This document shows positions 1-8,347 of a DNA stretch of 64,000 bases, one piece after another. The position numbers were made by a program, and so were the translations under genes. Origin of the DNA: Pseudomonadota bacterium (GTDB taxonomy: Bacteria; Pseudomonadota; Gammaproteobacteria; Steroidobacterales; MnTg04); the NCBI GenBank assembly GCA_022560735.1, contig JADFSO010000011.1, forward strand, positions 1 to 64,000, given 5' to 3'. The notes under the pieces are model-generated. The model searched no databases. It saw only the letters and a program-made list of their open reading frames with translations, and was not told the origin of the DNA. Every line of letters begins with the position of its first letter. Positions within the stretch are counted from its first letter, which is position 1.

Positions 1-755
1 AACGACTTTGCTCGTTTGTCAATCAGCTGCGCAGCGGATACACATAATATGAACCCAACCATTGATCGGATAATCTGGTCATCTTCAGCGGTCGGCTTGA
101 CGATAGTGGTGTGATTTCCATCGAGCGGAATGGCTCTGGGGTGAATAGCCGTAGCACTTCTGCGATCTACCACTTCGTCTCCGGTAGCGTAGAAAACCAA
201 AACATCCATATTGGTCTTTGTTGATGGTGCGTAATAGGAAATGCTAGTGTTTACATGTCCCATCCATTCCTTATGCTGTTTCTCAACGAAGGTTGTCGTG
301 TAAGAGAAACCGAGAAACTGCTTGATCGCAGACCAGCTGAAGGGTTTGAGCTCCTTGATCTGAATGCCGCCGAATATCCGGGGAATTTTGGCGACCTGTG
401 CTCCACGGTTGGGGACTGCGGCCAGAACAATCCCTTTAACTCGCAGATTTTCAGCGAGGCCTCGTCTGAGGATCGAGAGTATGTATTCCTTGGCGACGAG
501 CCCTCCCATGCTATGCCCAGCCAAGAAAAGCTTTAGGTCAGGGTACTTCGCGACTGGATACGTGGTGTCTATCCAAGCTTCCAGTTGCATCGCGATTTCC
601 TCTATGGATGGGTTTCGGCCCCACGCTTTCGATTGATAAGAGTACTTGACGACGCTATAGTCCGAGCCTAGCGCACGGCGAAGAAATTCATCAGCATTCC
701 CCCAAGTCTCGAGATCGCCGAACAACCCGTGTATTAGGACTACGACACCTGTCAT
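1..755 (-). CDS. Alpha/beta hydrolase (lipase-like), 3' end beyond window
   Basis: Open on the minus strand from an ATG at 755 to the left edge with no stop, so at least 251 residues and truncated by the window. The N-terminus gives a beta-strand and oxyanion loop (VVVLIHGLFGD), and the nucleophile elbow GHSMGG puts the catalytic serine near residue 82. A later strand ending in ATGDEVVD could supply the acid, and GNHTT could supply the histidine. This order fits alpha/beta-hydrolase lipases or esterases. No signal peptide is visible, so it is probably cytosolic. The substrate cannot be told. No strong ribosome site precedes the ATG; the frame stays open upstream but offers no better start. 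It has no operon partner in view. Confidence 0.75.
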   Translation of the reverse strand, partial: MTGVVVLIHGLFGDLETWGNADEFLRRALGSDYSVVKYSYQSKAWGRNPSIEEIAMQLEAWIDTTYPVAKYPDLKLFLAGHSMGGLVAKEYILSILRRGLAENLRVKGIVLAAVPNRGAQVAKIPRIFGGIQIKELKPFSWSAIKQFLGFSYTTTFVEKQHKEWMGHVNTSISYYAPSTKTNMDVLVFYATGDEVVDRRSATAIHPRAIPLDGNHTTIVKPTAEDDQIIRSMVGFILCVSAAQLIDKRAKS

Positions 756-1454
756 GATCTCAACCAATAGTTCCCAGATAGCATTCAAGTGTAAGACGAT
801 TCTGCTCAAATATGCCAGGCCAAAGCAGCCTTGAAAGTGCTTTGTTGGTGAGAAGCGTGGCTCAGAGAACCGCGCCACTCTGAATTCCACGATCTTCGGC
901 GGATCATCCGGCGAATAAGTCGCCTATTCTTACTCCACCGCAACGGGACAGGCCCCTACTACGGCGGATCACCGATTAAGGGAGGAAGAATCCATCCCAT
1001 TGCTTCAGGTAGCATCAATAATGGGAATGTCCGCTTGCAGATAGGACACCGGACCGTCAGGTACTCAGGCTCGAATGACTGGAAAGAGTTGCGATTTCAA
1101 CCGGTCGACGCAACACCTGCGTTAATCCTCTCTGCTGGGGTTTCGATCCCCCTGTGCGGCGTCAACTGGTGATAAACAGACGATGAGGGTTCGCCAAACG
1201 CTCGCCCAATCGACTTCAGCGCCCCTGCTCGCTTTCAGCGGTCCCACAGCTCCACTTTCTCTGCCCCCGTGAAGACCTCGACGTCTCCTTTGATTCATCA
1301 GCATACACGCCATCTTCTGCGTTTTAGATAAAGTGTTGCGTCGACCGGTTGAGATCACCACCCGGAAGCGGCCGTTGAGCTAGAATGACGACGACGGGTC
1401 GCTAACGACCCAAAGCAGACATTGCCCATAACCCTGCGATTGTGGAGAAAACGC
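756..1454. other. Intergenic stretch with an inverted-repeat element
   Basis: No convincing gene is seen here. Short open frames on both strands lack ribosome sites and recognisable protein features. The only structure is the inverted-repeat-bounded element at 1098-1351. The 756-1097 part shows nothing recognisable. Confidence 0.5.
1098..1351. mobile_element. MITE-like element or IS remnant with 19-bp terminal inverted repeats
   Basis: A perfect 19-bp sequence at 1098-1116 (begins CAACCGGTCGACG) reappears as its exact reverse complement at 1333-1351. The match continues outward for about five more bases with one mismatch. The 254-bp element encodes no transposase; the 79-codon frame inside it runs through both arms and has no recognisable domain. 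No clear target-site duplication is visible on either side. It is best read as a non-autonomous miniature element or a decayed IS. The parent family cannot be named from the sequence alone. Confidence 0.5.
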
Positions 1455-1760
1455 ATGACCGCTTACTTTATTTTGACGCACACAATCACCGACCTCGAGA
1501 CGTACCAAAGTGAGTACGTTCCTCAGGTCCTCCCATTTATCGCCAAGTATGACGGGGAAATAGTCGTAGCGTCGCCCGACGCAGAGCCGCTTCAAGGTAA
1601 CCCGGAAAAAGGCGTTGTTGTCTTACGGTTTCCGTCGGAAGAAGCTGTGCGGGGCTTCGTAAATGACCCCGAGTACCAGCCAGCCAAAGAGCTTCGCATT
1701 GCAGTGACAACCAATGCCAACGCTGTGCTCGCGCCAGAGTTTCAGATGCCCGAAGGCTGA
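1455..1760 (+). CDS. DUF1330 family protein
   Basis: Encodes about 101 residues starting MTAYFILTHTITD, with the pattern of DUF1330 small dimeric alpha-beta-barrel proteins (tyrosine-rich start, a glycine-containing central strand, then an RFPSEEAVRGF segment and a short tail). The function of the family is not established. The ATG at 1455 is preferred over one at 1422 because GTGGAG lies just upstream and homologous proteins begin near this point. It stands alone between the inverted-repeat element and a terminator region. The family call is from sequence pattern; a role is not inferred. Confidence 0.75.
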   Translation: MTAYFILTHTITDLETYQSEYVPQVLPFIAKYDGEIVVASPDAEPLQGNPEKGVVVLRFPSEEAVRGFVNDPEYQPAKELRIAVTTNANAVLAPEFQMPEG

Positions 1761-1984
1761 CGGAGACGAGCCGTAACCGTGGGCTATGGGTTATTGATGG
1801 CCGCTTATGGCCGATTTCCGTCTGTCGCGGCAATGCGTTTCGGCTCGATAGAATGGCCGGTCTCGGCGAAAGCTGTCTATCGAGCTCGGTCCAATTAAAA
1901 TGTAACGACGCTTCCGCCTTTCAGTAGATATGCTGCCGAATCACGTACGCGCCGCAGCCACTCTTTTTGGGAACCGTTTGGGAA
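1761..1984. other. Intergenic, nothing recognised
   Basis: Non-coding stretch between the DUF1330 gene and the terminator that closes the minus-strand genes to its right. No repeats, promoters or RNA genes were recognised. Confidence 0.4.
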
Positions 1985-2013
1985 AATGAAAAAGCCGCGA
2001 ACGAAGCGCGGCT
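1983..2013 (-). terminator. Intrinsic terminator, minus strand
   Basis: A perfect 7-bp stem (AGCCGCG at 1993-1999 with CGCGGCT at 2007-2013, 7-nt loop) is followed on the minus strand by TTTTCATTTTCC. It lies just past the end of the minus-strand genes and just after the tRNA-like remnant, so it could originally have terminated a tRNA transcript. Confidence 0.65.
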
Positions 2014-2029
2014 GACTCATTGATAAATT

Positions 2030-2057
2030 TGGCACTCACTAGGAGGGGACTCGAACC
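2030..2057 (-). other. tRNA 3'-end-like remnant (possible attachment site)
   Basis: The minus strand reads GGTTCGAGTCCCC, the form of a tRNA T-arm, followed shortly by a CCA and then the terminator hairpin. The 5' part of a tRNA is absent: the stop codon of the adjacent reading frame lies about 30 nt upstream and no pairing acceptor strand is found. Such 3' fragments are typical attachment-site scars left by integrases. A chance match cannot be excluded. Confidence 0.3.
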
Positions 2058-2084
2058 GCTGTTACCGCCGCGAGAGGACTGTTG

Positions 2085-2438
2085 TTACTCCCCTGCCAGC
2101 GCATCCTCGAGCAATGACTCGAGCCGGAAAAATCGCTTGCTGTAATCGTTGTGCGCGCGGCGAATCACCTCGTAAGCCTCTTCACGGCCGTACACATGGG
2201 TGATCTCCGTTTTCGTGCCTGCATCGCTTTGCGGCGCCTGCTTGTAGGTCAGAAAATAATGCCGCAACCGATCGATCATGCGGTTCGGACAATCCTCGAT
2301 TTCACGCCAGCGATTAAAGGCGGCATCACCTTTCATCACCGCAATGATCTTGTCGTCGGCCTCGCCACCATCGATCATCCGCAGCCCACCGATCGGTATG
2401 CCATGCCAGGGGTGAGCCTTGAAAAGATAGCCGAGCAA
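2085..2438 (-). pseudogene. Inorganic pyrophosphatase with central deletion
   Basis: The frame reads LLGYLFKAHPWHGIPIG and passes directly into GLRMIDGGEADDKIIAV, then RLRHYFLTYK and VYGREEAYEVIRRAH. These are the extreme N-terminus and the C-terminal half of a class I pyrophosphatase of the HPWHG-containing subgroup. The central part, including the D-x-D-P-x-D metal-binding signature and substrate lysines, is absent. In intact relatives a second PIGG occurs just before LRMIDGG, so the loss fits recombination between two short similar segments. The only start in frame is a TTG at 2438, after an in-frame TAA. The 117-residue product should lack phosphatase activity. It is the last gene of the minus-strand run. 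Confidence 0.65.
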
Positions 2439-2482
2439 ATTCCAGAGCGTTTATTTTTTTCAGCCATTGCCCACCCGTGCGG

Positions 2483-3784
2483 TCAATTCGTATAGGCCGG
2501 TGGCAACGGTCCATCGAGGTCCTTGTAGCGTTCGAACAGCAGCGTCGATCGGCTCACCATCGGTATGGTTTTGCCACGTATCATGACAAAATCGGCGAAG
2601 GTGCTTAGTTCCAGCGGGTCACCGCTCCAGATCACCAGGTCGGCCTCGGCGCCAACGGAAACCGTGCCATAGCTTGCCTGCACGCCAAAAATTTCCGCAG
2701 GATTAATGGTCAAAGCCCGCAAGGCGGTCTCGTAGGAAAGGCCGTTCGCCACGGCTACGCCGGCCGCCTGCTTCATGTTTCGCGAATTGTGCGAATCACC
2801 GGAGGAAAAAGCCACGGTCACACCGGCCTCGTCCAGCCTGGCGGCATTTTCCAGGGTGGAGCCCAGCGCTGAAAAACTGCTCGGCAGATTCTGCAGGGGA
2901 TCGAGGATCACCGGCACATTGGCATCGGCCAGCTTGTCGGCGACCATCCACGCCTCGGCGCCGCTGTTTATCACCAGGCGAATGCCAAACTCGTTGGCCA
3001 GGCGCAGTACGGACTCGATGTCGCTGGCGCGATCGACCGTCGCCACGATCGGGCGCTGGCCATTGAGGACTTCCACCAGCGAGTCCAGGTCCAGCCTGTT
3101 CAGGCTATAGACTCGTCGCCGGCCCTCGTCAAATCCCTGGCGATTGGCGGCATAGTCGCGGGCGTCCTGCAGCGCCTCTCGGAGCAGCAAAAGCGCATTG
3201 GCGCGCGACCCGCCGGCAAGTCTCGCACCGGTTTCGCCAAGCATGACAAACAAGGCGTTGTTGCGAGCGACAATAAAGTTCTCGGTTGAACCAAGGTGAA
3301 TAACGCTGCCGAGGCCGACTATCGGCGAGGTACTGAGTTGCTGGAAAAAACCGGCCTGCGGGGCAACCATCGCCCGGGTCACGCCCTCGATACGATTGAT
3401 CGGAATCAACGTGGACCGCGGGTTGATGACATCGGCAAGCTCAAACGATGCGGTATACCTTTCAGCGGTTTGAATAACATCGACCGTCTCCTTGACGAGG
3501 TCGATCTCGGAAACGCCAAAATAACTGTAAGCGTCGAAAAAGCCCGGCGTGACGATACGGCCGTTCGCCGCTATGCGTTCGGCGCCGTCCGGAATCCGAA
3601 CCCCGTTGCCGACCGCGATGATATAGCCATTTTCCACCAACACCGTTGCATCATTTAGGGTACCTTGTCCGGTCATCGTGTGAACCGTGGCGCCGGTAAT
3701 GGCGATCACTTCCGCCGCCAAAATGCCCGGCGCAAGCACCAGGAATGCAATAACGACTGACAAATATTTACCCTGGTGCTTCAT
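2483..3784 (-). CDS. Secreted amidohydrolase-like protein lacking metal ligands
   Basis: Encodes 433 residues with a signal peptide (hydrophobic residues 7-23, cleavage near ILAAEV). The composite urease-type fold is recognisable from the start (ITGATVHTM), the TPGFFDAYSYFG segment and the C-terminal GTVSVGAEADLVIWSGDP. In active family members the first segment carries an HxH pair; here it reads YSY. The later strand histidines are also replaced, while an aspartate remains in SSGDSHNS. It overlaps the upstream amidohydrolase by an ATGA, so translation is coupled. It may be a non-catalytic subunit of that enzyme; this is inference. Catalysis by a metal mechanism is unlikely. Confidence 0.8.
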   Translation of the reverse strand: MKHQGKYLSVVIAFLVLAPGILAAEVIAITGATVHTMTGQGTLNDATVLVENGYIIAVGNGVRIPDGAERIAANGRIVTPGFFDAYSYFGVSEIDLVKETVDVIQTAERYTASFELADVINPRSTLIPINRIEGVTRAMVAPQAGFFQQLSTSPIVGLGSVIHLGSTENFIVARNNALFVMLGETGARLAGGSRANALLLLREALQDARDYAANRQGFDEGRRRVYSLNRLDLDSLVEVLNGQRPIVATVDRASDIESVLRLANEFGIRLVINSGAEAWMVADKLADANVPVILDPLQNLPSSFSALGSTLENAARLDEAGVTVAFSSGDSHNSRNMKQAAGVAVANGLSYETALRALTINPAEIFGVQASYGTVSVGAEADLVIWSGDPLELSTFADFVMIRGKTIPMVSRSTLLFERYKDLDGPLPPAYTN

Positions 3785-5169
3785 TTGATTTCTCCATCGA
3801 TCTCGAGAATACCGAGCATAAAATCAGACTTTGGCTGTCTCGCCGGATCGTTGCGGTCATAAACCAAGGCCCCGTCGATAAAAACGTTTTCGGCGTGACT
3901 GTAAACGCTGAACGGATTGCCATCCCAGATCACCAGGTCGGCATCCTTGCCCACCGCCAGCGTCCCCGTTTGCTCGAGTATGCCGAGCGCCTTGGCAGGA
4001 TTCTCGGTCAACCAGCGCATCGCATGTTCTTCCGTCACCGGAATTCCGCTTCTGTTTGCCGCCGCAATCACCTTGGCAGCCTCCTGGTTCAGTCGCTGAA
4101 TTCCCGTCGACGAATCCGAATGAACGATGGCGCAGGCGCCGGCCTTGTCGACCAATGCGATGTTCTCGCGGACACCGTCGTACGCCTCGATCTTGAACCC
4201 CCACCAATCGGCCCACATCGAAGCGCAGGTGCCGCTCTCGGCGAGCAAATCGGCAATCTTGTATGCCTCGATCGCGTGGTGGAACGACGTGACCTTGTAG
4301 CCAAACTCCTTCGCGATATCCAGCATCACCGCCATCTCGTCGGCACGGTAGCAATGGTTGTGGACCAGTATTTCGCCATTCAAGACACCAGCGAGGGTCT
4401 CCAGGCCCAGGTCCCTGACCGGCTTTTCGTCGGATTCGCCATCCAGGTATTCCTGCCAGAGCCGGTTGTATTCTTCGGCCTCGATCCACGCGGCACGATA
4501 ACCGGCCACATTGCCCATGGCGGTACTCGGCGCGACATGGAGGGCTTCTCCGTATACGCGTTTCGGGTTTTCGCCACAGGCCATTTTCAGCCCATAGGGA
4601 GCCCCAGGAAATTTCATGCCTTGCATGGTGCGCGACGGGACGTTTTTCAGCGTTACGCTGCGCCCGCCGATCAGGTTGGCCGAGCCGGGCAGAATTTGCA
4701 TGGTGGTCACCCCACCAGCGAGCGCCTTGGCGAAGCCCGGGTCCTTTGGATTGACCGAGTGCTCGACCCAGACTTCGGCGGTCACCGGGGCGGTCGCTTC
4801 ATTGCCATCGGACTGCGGCTTGACTTTAGGCGAGGCATAAACGCCCAGGTGCGAATGGGTATCGATGATTCCCGGCGTCAGCCATTTGCCCGACGCGTCT
4901 ATCTCGGACGCTCCCGCGGGTAAAGCGAGGCCTTGGCCGAACTCGGCGATTTTTCCATCGCGGATCAGGAGATCGCCATTTTCTATCCTGCCGCCGTCAC
5001 CGGTATAAATGGTCGCGCCCCTGATCAGCAAGGTTTCCGACGGCAACGCTCGATAGGTTGAAGGAAACGGATCCTTGTTCGGTGCGACGCGTGCATCGGA
5101 ATCGCCGCCTGGTGGGCTGCAGGCTGCCAGCATCAAGATCGGCGCCAGCGCCAGGAAATATCTGCTCAT
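3781..5169 (-). CDS. Amidohydrolase lipoprotein
   Basis: Encodes 462 residues. The N-terminus MSRYFLALAPILMLAACS has a lipobox (LAAC), so the protein is predicted to be a periplasm-facing lipoprotein. It follows the imidazolonepropionase-like amidohydrolase pattern: TPGIIDTHSHLG with the HxH metal pair near residues 105-107, further histidines in HNHCYRADE and SFHHAIEAYK, HSDSS, and the terminal GTLAVGKDADLVIWDGNP. It probably hydrolyses a cyclic amide or peptide-like substrate that the sequence does not identify. The ATG overlap with the downstream metal-less paralogue suggests the two are made in fixed ratio. It follows the RND pump gene by about 100 bp. Confidence 0.85.
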   Translation of the reverse strand: MSRYFLALAPILMLAACSPPGGDSDARVAPNKDPFPSTYRALPSETLLIRGATIYTGDGGRIENGDLLIRDGKIAEFGQGLALPAGASEIDASGKWLTPGIIDTHSHLGVYASPKVKPQSDGNEATAPVTAEVWVEHSVNPKDPGFAKALAGGVTTMQILPGSANLIGGRSVTLKNVPSRTMQGMKFPGAPYGLKMACGENPKRVYGEALHVAPSTAMGNVAGYRAAWIEAEEYNRLWQEYLDGESDEKPVRDLGLETLAGVLNGEILVHNHCYRADEMAVMLDIAKEFGYKVTSFHHAIEAYKIADLLAESGTCASMWADWWGFKIEAYDGVRENIALVDKAGACAIVHSDSSTGIQRLNQEAAKVIAAANRSGIPVTEEHAMRWLTENPAKALGILEQTGTLAVGKDADLVIWDGNPFSVYSHAENVFIDGALVYDRNDPARQPKSDFMLGILEIDGEIK

Positions 5170-5275
5170 TAACGGTCTCCGTAAGCTTGCTTTCAGTAAT
5201 TCAGCGGATCAAAAGGCTGTGAATCGTAGCATGGATTTTGCTTGCCCGGGCCCGCAAAAAGCCGGCGGCGGCCGC

Positions 5276-8200
5276 TCAGGCGTAATTGGCGAAATCGACT
5301 TTGAACAACAGGCTGTACAGGACCGGCACGATTATCAGCGTCAGCATGGTCGCAAAAATCAGGCCGAAAATAATCGCTATCGCGAGCGGCTCCCACATCG
5401 GGCCGCCACCCAGCCACAAAGGAATCATGCCTGCCACGGTTGTCGTCGCCGTCAGCAGGATGGGACGAATCCGCCGCTGAGCCGCGTTGACAATCGCATC
5501 CTGTGGCGTATTGCCCGGCTCGGCTTCTTCCAGGCCGATCCGATCGATCAGAACGATTGCGTTGTTGATCACTATACCCGCCAGCGAAATGATGCCAAGC
5601 AAAGTAATAAAGCCGAAATAAGAGCGTGCCACCAGGAGACCGACAACGACGCCAATGATTGACAATGGAATCGTCAACAGAATGATCACCGGCTTGCGCA
5701 GGGAATTGAACTGAGCAACCAGCAATATCAGGATGATCAACCCGGCGATCGGCAGTTTCTCATTGATGGACTGGCTGGACTCGACGGACTTTTCCATGAC
5801 GCCGCCGAATTCCCAGCCAAAGCCAAACCCCCAGTCGGCCGATTCCTGGTCCAGCCAGGGTCTTATCGCCTGGTTGATCGCGGCGGCCGTGTACCCCGGT
5901 TCGAGTAGCGAGGATACGGTTACCGTCCGCAGGCGGTCCCGCCTGTGGATTACGCCTGCCTCCCATATCATTTTCGCCTCGGCCACCTGGCCAAGGGGAA
6001 CCGACTTACCGGTAGCCTGTGAAAAAACGTTTATGGATTGCACGACACCCAGTTCCGCGCCCTGCGCGGCCCGCGAACGCAAGACGATCGGGATGAGCTT
6101 GTCTTCCTCCCGATACTCGGCTACTTCGACACCCGACAGGAAAGTCTGCAGGGAGATCGCAATATCCTGATGGCTGACCCCTGCGAGTCTTGCGCGAGTT
6201 TCGTCGATCTCCACGACAATTTTTTTTGTTCTCGCGCCCCAGTCGTCGGAGATCTGCCGGGTACCGCGTATCTCAGCCAACCGGCGCCGGACCTTATCCG
6301 CAATCTCAAACAATTTATCGCTGTCCCTGCCGGATATCCTGACCTCGACCGGTGGCCACGCAGGCGGTCCCAGGGGCAATGGCCTTACGGTTGGCCTTAG
6401 CCCGGGGAAATTGTTTTCCAGAAATTCCTGGATTGGCGGTATCAGCTGCGTCTCCAGGATATCCCTGCTGCTGGCGTTGACGATGATGTAGGCGTATTCC
6501 GGCGTGGGCGTTTCGGGACGGTAGGAGAGAATGTATCTCGGCGCCCCTTCGCCGATAAACGCGCCCCAGTTGATGATGCCGGAACCGCCGTTTTGGTCCG
6601 CCATCAGGTTGTCGAGCATGAATTGTTCCAGCGCGATGACCACTTCGTTGGTGGCTTCGATAGGGCTACCGACCGGCAACTCGATTTCGACCGCCAGCGT
6701 CGGCCTGTCGTTCGCCGGGAAAAAGATATTCGGTATGAACCTGAACCCCTGCAGAGCCACGAAAAACACGCCGCCGGCCATCAGCAGAACCAGCACCGGT
6801 CTTTTCAATGCACCGACGACGATGCCCCGGTAAGCCGAATAAAAGCGGCCGGAATACTGCTCCTGCGACTGCTTTACTTTCATGAACGCGACACAAAGTA
6901 TCGGAATGATCGTCAGTGTAATAACCCATGAGCACAACAAGGTGATGGTTACGACCGTAAACAAAGAGGCGGTGTACTCGCCGGCGTTCGATTCCGCCAA
7001 TCGAATCGGCAAAAAGGCCGCGGCCGTCGTCAGCGAAGAAACCAGCAGAGGAATACGCAATTCGACAGCCGAATCGATTGCTGCGCGCCTGGCTGGTTTG
7101 CCAGCCGTCATTTGCACCATGATCGATTCCGTCATCACGATGGCGTTATCGACCAGCATCCCGAGTGAAATGATCAGGCCCGCCAGCGACATCTGGTGGA
7201 GACCCACATCCAGCAAGCCCATAAAAAAGATCGCGGCGAACATCGCGGACGGGATCAGCGTCGCAACGATCAGGCCGGTTCGCAAACCAAGAAAGAGCAG
7301 CATGACCATGGCAACCACAACGATTGCCTGCAAGAGGTTGTTGGCGAAGGCATTGATTTTTCTCTCTACATCGCCGGCCTGAAATTGAATGAAATCAAAT
7401 TCCACGCCAACCGGGTAAACACTGTTGGCTCTGCGGATCACATCCTTGACGGCCTGACCAAGTTGCAAAATATTGCCGCCTTCCCGCATCGATATTGCCA
7501 GCCCCAGGCTGCTATCCCCGGCGCTGCGCATCATGCTTTGCGGCGGATCGACATAGCCGCGACGAATCGTTACCAGGTCCTCCAGCCGAACCAGGTCGGT
7601 CGTTCCCGGCAAATTGATAATGCTGCGGCCGAGTTCGGCAAGTGACTCGAAGTTGCCCGATGGCTCGAGAAAAACCCTTTCATACGCGGTGGAAAAATTG
7701 CCGCCGGGCAAAATAATATTCCTCGACTCCAGGATCTGCTTGAGCTGGGTCGGCGACAAGCCGAGTTCCGCCAGGCGCGAGTTGTTGAACTCGACGAAAA
7801 CCCGCTCGGCCTGGTCCCCATAAATCTCGACCTTCGCAACGTGGTTAATCAGCAAAAGCTCGTCCCTGACATCGTCGGCAATCGTTTTCAATTCGCGGTA
7901 GTCAAAGCCATCCCCCGTTATGGCAACGATGGTGCCAAAAACATCGCCGAATTCGTCATCGACGATTGGGCCGATCACGTCAGCCGGCAACTGGTCGCGC
8001 GTATCCTCCACTTTTCGTCTGAGCTTGTCCCAGATAGGCTGGATGTCCATGTATTCATTGCGCAGATTGACCTTGATGACCGAAATACCTGTTTTCGATC
8101 GGCTGCTGATGAAATCCAGCTCGGGTATTTCCTGGATCGCCTTTTCCAGCTTGTCGGTTACCAGGTCCTCGACCCGTTTCGGGCTGGCGCCCGGGAAGAT

Positions 8201-8347
8201 GGTCCTCACTTGCGCGGTTCGAATCGTGAACCCCGGGTCCTCGGCTCGAGGCATCCGCGTATAGGTCATCACCCCCGAAATCAACACGACAAAAAGCAGG
8301 GTCAGCGCAATGCGGTTTTTGTCGATGGCGAACTGGGTAATATTCAT
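5276..8347 (-). CDS. RND-family efflux pump permease
   Basis: Encodes 1023 residues with the duplicated RND layout: first transmembrane helix at residues 10-30, a large periplasmic loop, a helical bundle near 330-540, a second loop and a final bundle from about 860. It is the inner-membrane proton-driven part of a tripartite pump. In the fourth-helix motif the sequence is LVDNAIV (around residue 398) where AcrB has two aspartates; near residue 925 it is INNAIVL where AcrB has the relay lysine. Its start overlaps the adaptor stop by one base (TAATG). The substrate is unknown; the adaptor and outer-membrane factor are adjacent. Confidence 0.93.
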   Translation of the reverse strand: MNITQFAIDKNRIALTLLFVVLISGVMTYTRMPRAEDPGFTIRTAQVRTIFPGASPKRVEDLVTDKLEKAIQEIPELDFISSRSKTGISVIKVNLRNEYMDIQPIWDKLRRKVEDTRDQLPADVIGPIVDDEFGDVFGTIVAITGDGFDYRELKTIADDVRDELLLINHVAKVEIYGDQAERVFVEFNNSRLAELGLSPTQLKQILESRNIILPGGNFSTAYERVFLEPSGNFESLAELGRSIINLPGTTDLVRLEDLVTIRRGYVDPPQSMMRSAGDSSLGLAISMREGGNILQLGQAVKDVIRRANSVYPVGVEFDFIQFQAGDVERKINAFANNLLQAIVVVAMVMLLFLGLRTGLIVATLIPSAMFAAIFFMGLLDVGLHQMSLAGLIISLGMLVDNAIVMTESIMVQMTAGKPARRAAIDSAVELRIPLLVSSLTTAAAFLPIRLAESNAGEYTASLFTVVTITLLCSWVITLTIIPILCVAFMKVKQSQEQYSGRFYSAYRGIVVGALKRPVLVLLMAGGVFFVALQGFRFIPNIFFPANDRPTLAVEIELPVGSPIEATNEVVIALEQFMLDNLMADQNGGSGIINWGAFIGEGAPRYILSYRPETPTPEYAYIIVNASSRDILETQLIPPIQEFLENNFPGLRPTVRPLPLGPPAWPPVEVRISGRDSDKLFEIADKVRRRLAEIRGTRQISDDWGARTKKIVVEIDETRARLAGVSHQDIAISLQTFLSGVEVAEYREEDKLIPIVLRSRAAQGAELGVVQSINVFSQATGKSVPLGQVAEAKMIWEAGVIHRRDRLRTVTVSSLLEPGYTAAAINQAIRPWLDQESADWGFGFGWEFGGVMEKSVESSQSINEKLPIAGLIILILLVAQFNSLRKPVIILLTIPLSIIGVVVGLLVARSYFGFITLLGIISLAGIVINNAIVLIDRIGLEEAEPGNTPQDAIVNAAQRRIRPILLTATTTVAGMIPLWLGGGPMWEPLAIAIIFGLIFATMLTLIIVPVLYSLLFKVDFANYA

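Noticed and set aside
1122-1361. A 79-codon frame inside the inverted-repeat element as a gene
   Set aside because: It reads through both repeat arms, lacks a ribosome site, and has no similarity to transposases that could be recognised.
3895-4923. A 342-codon plus-strand frame opposite the amidohydrolase gene
   Set aside because: It is antisense to a clear lipoprotein enzyme and its translation shows only arginine- and histidine-rich low-complexity sequence.
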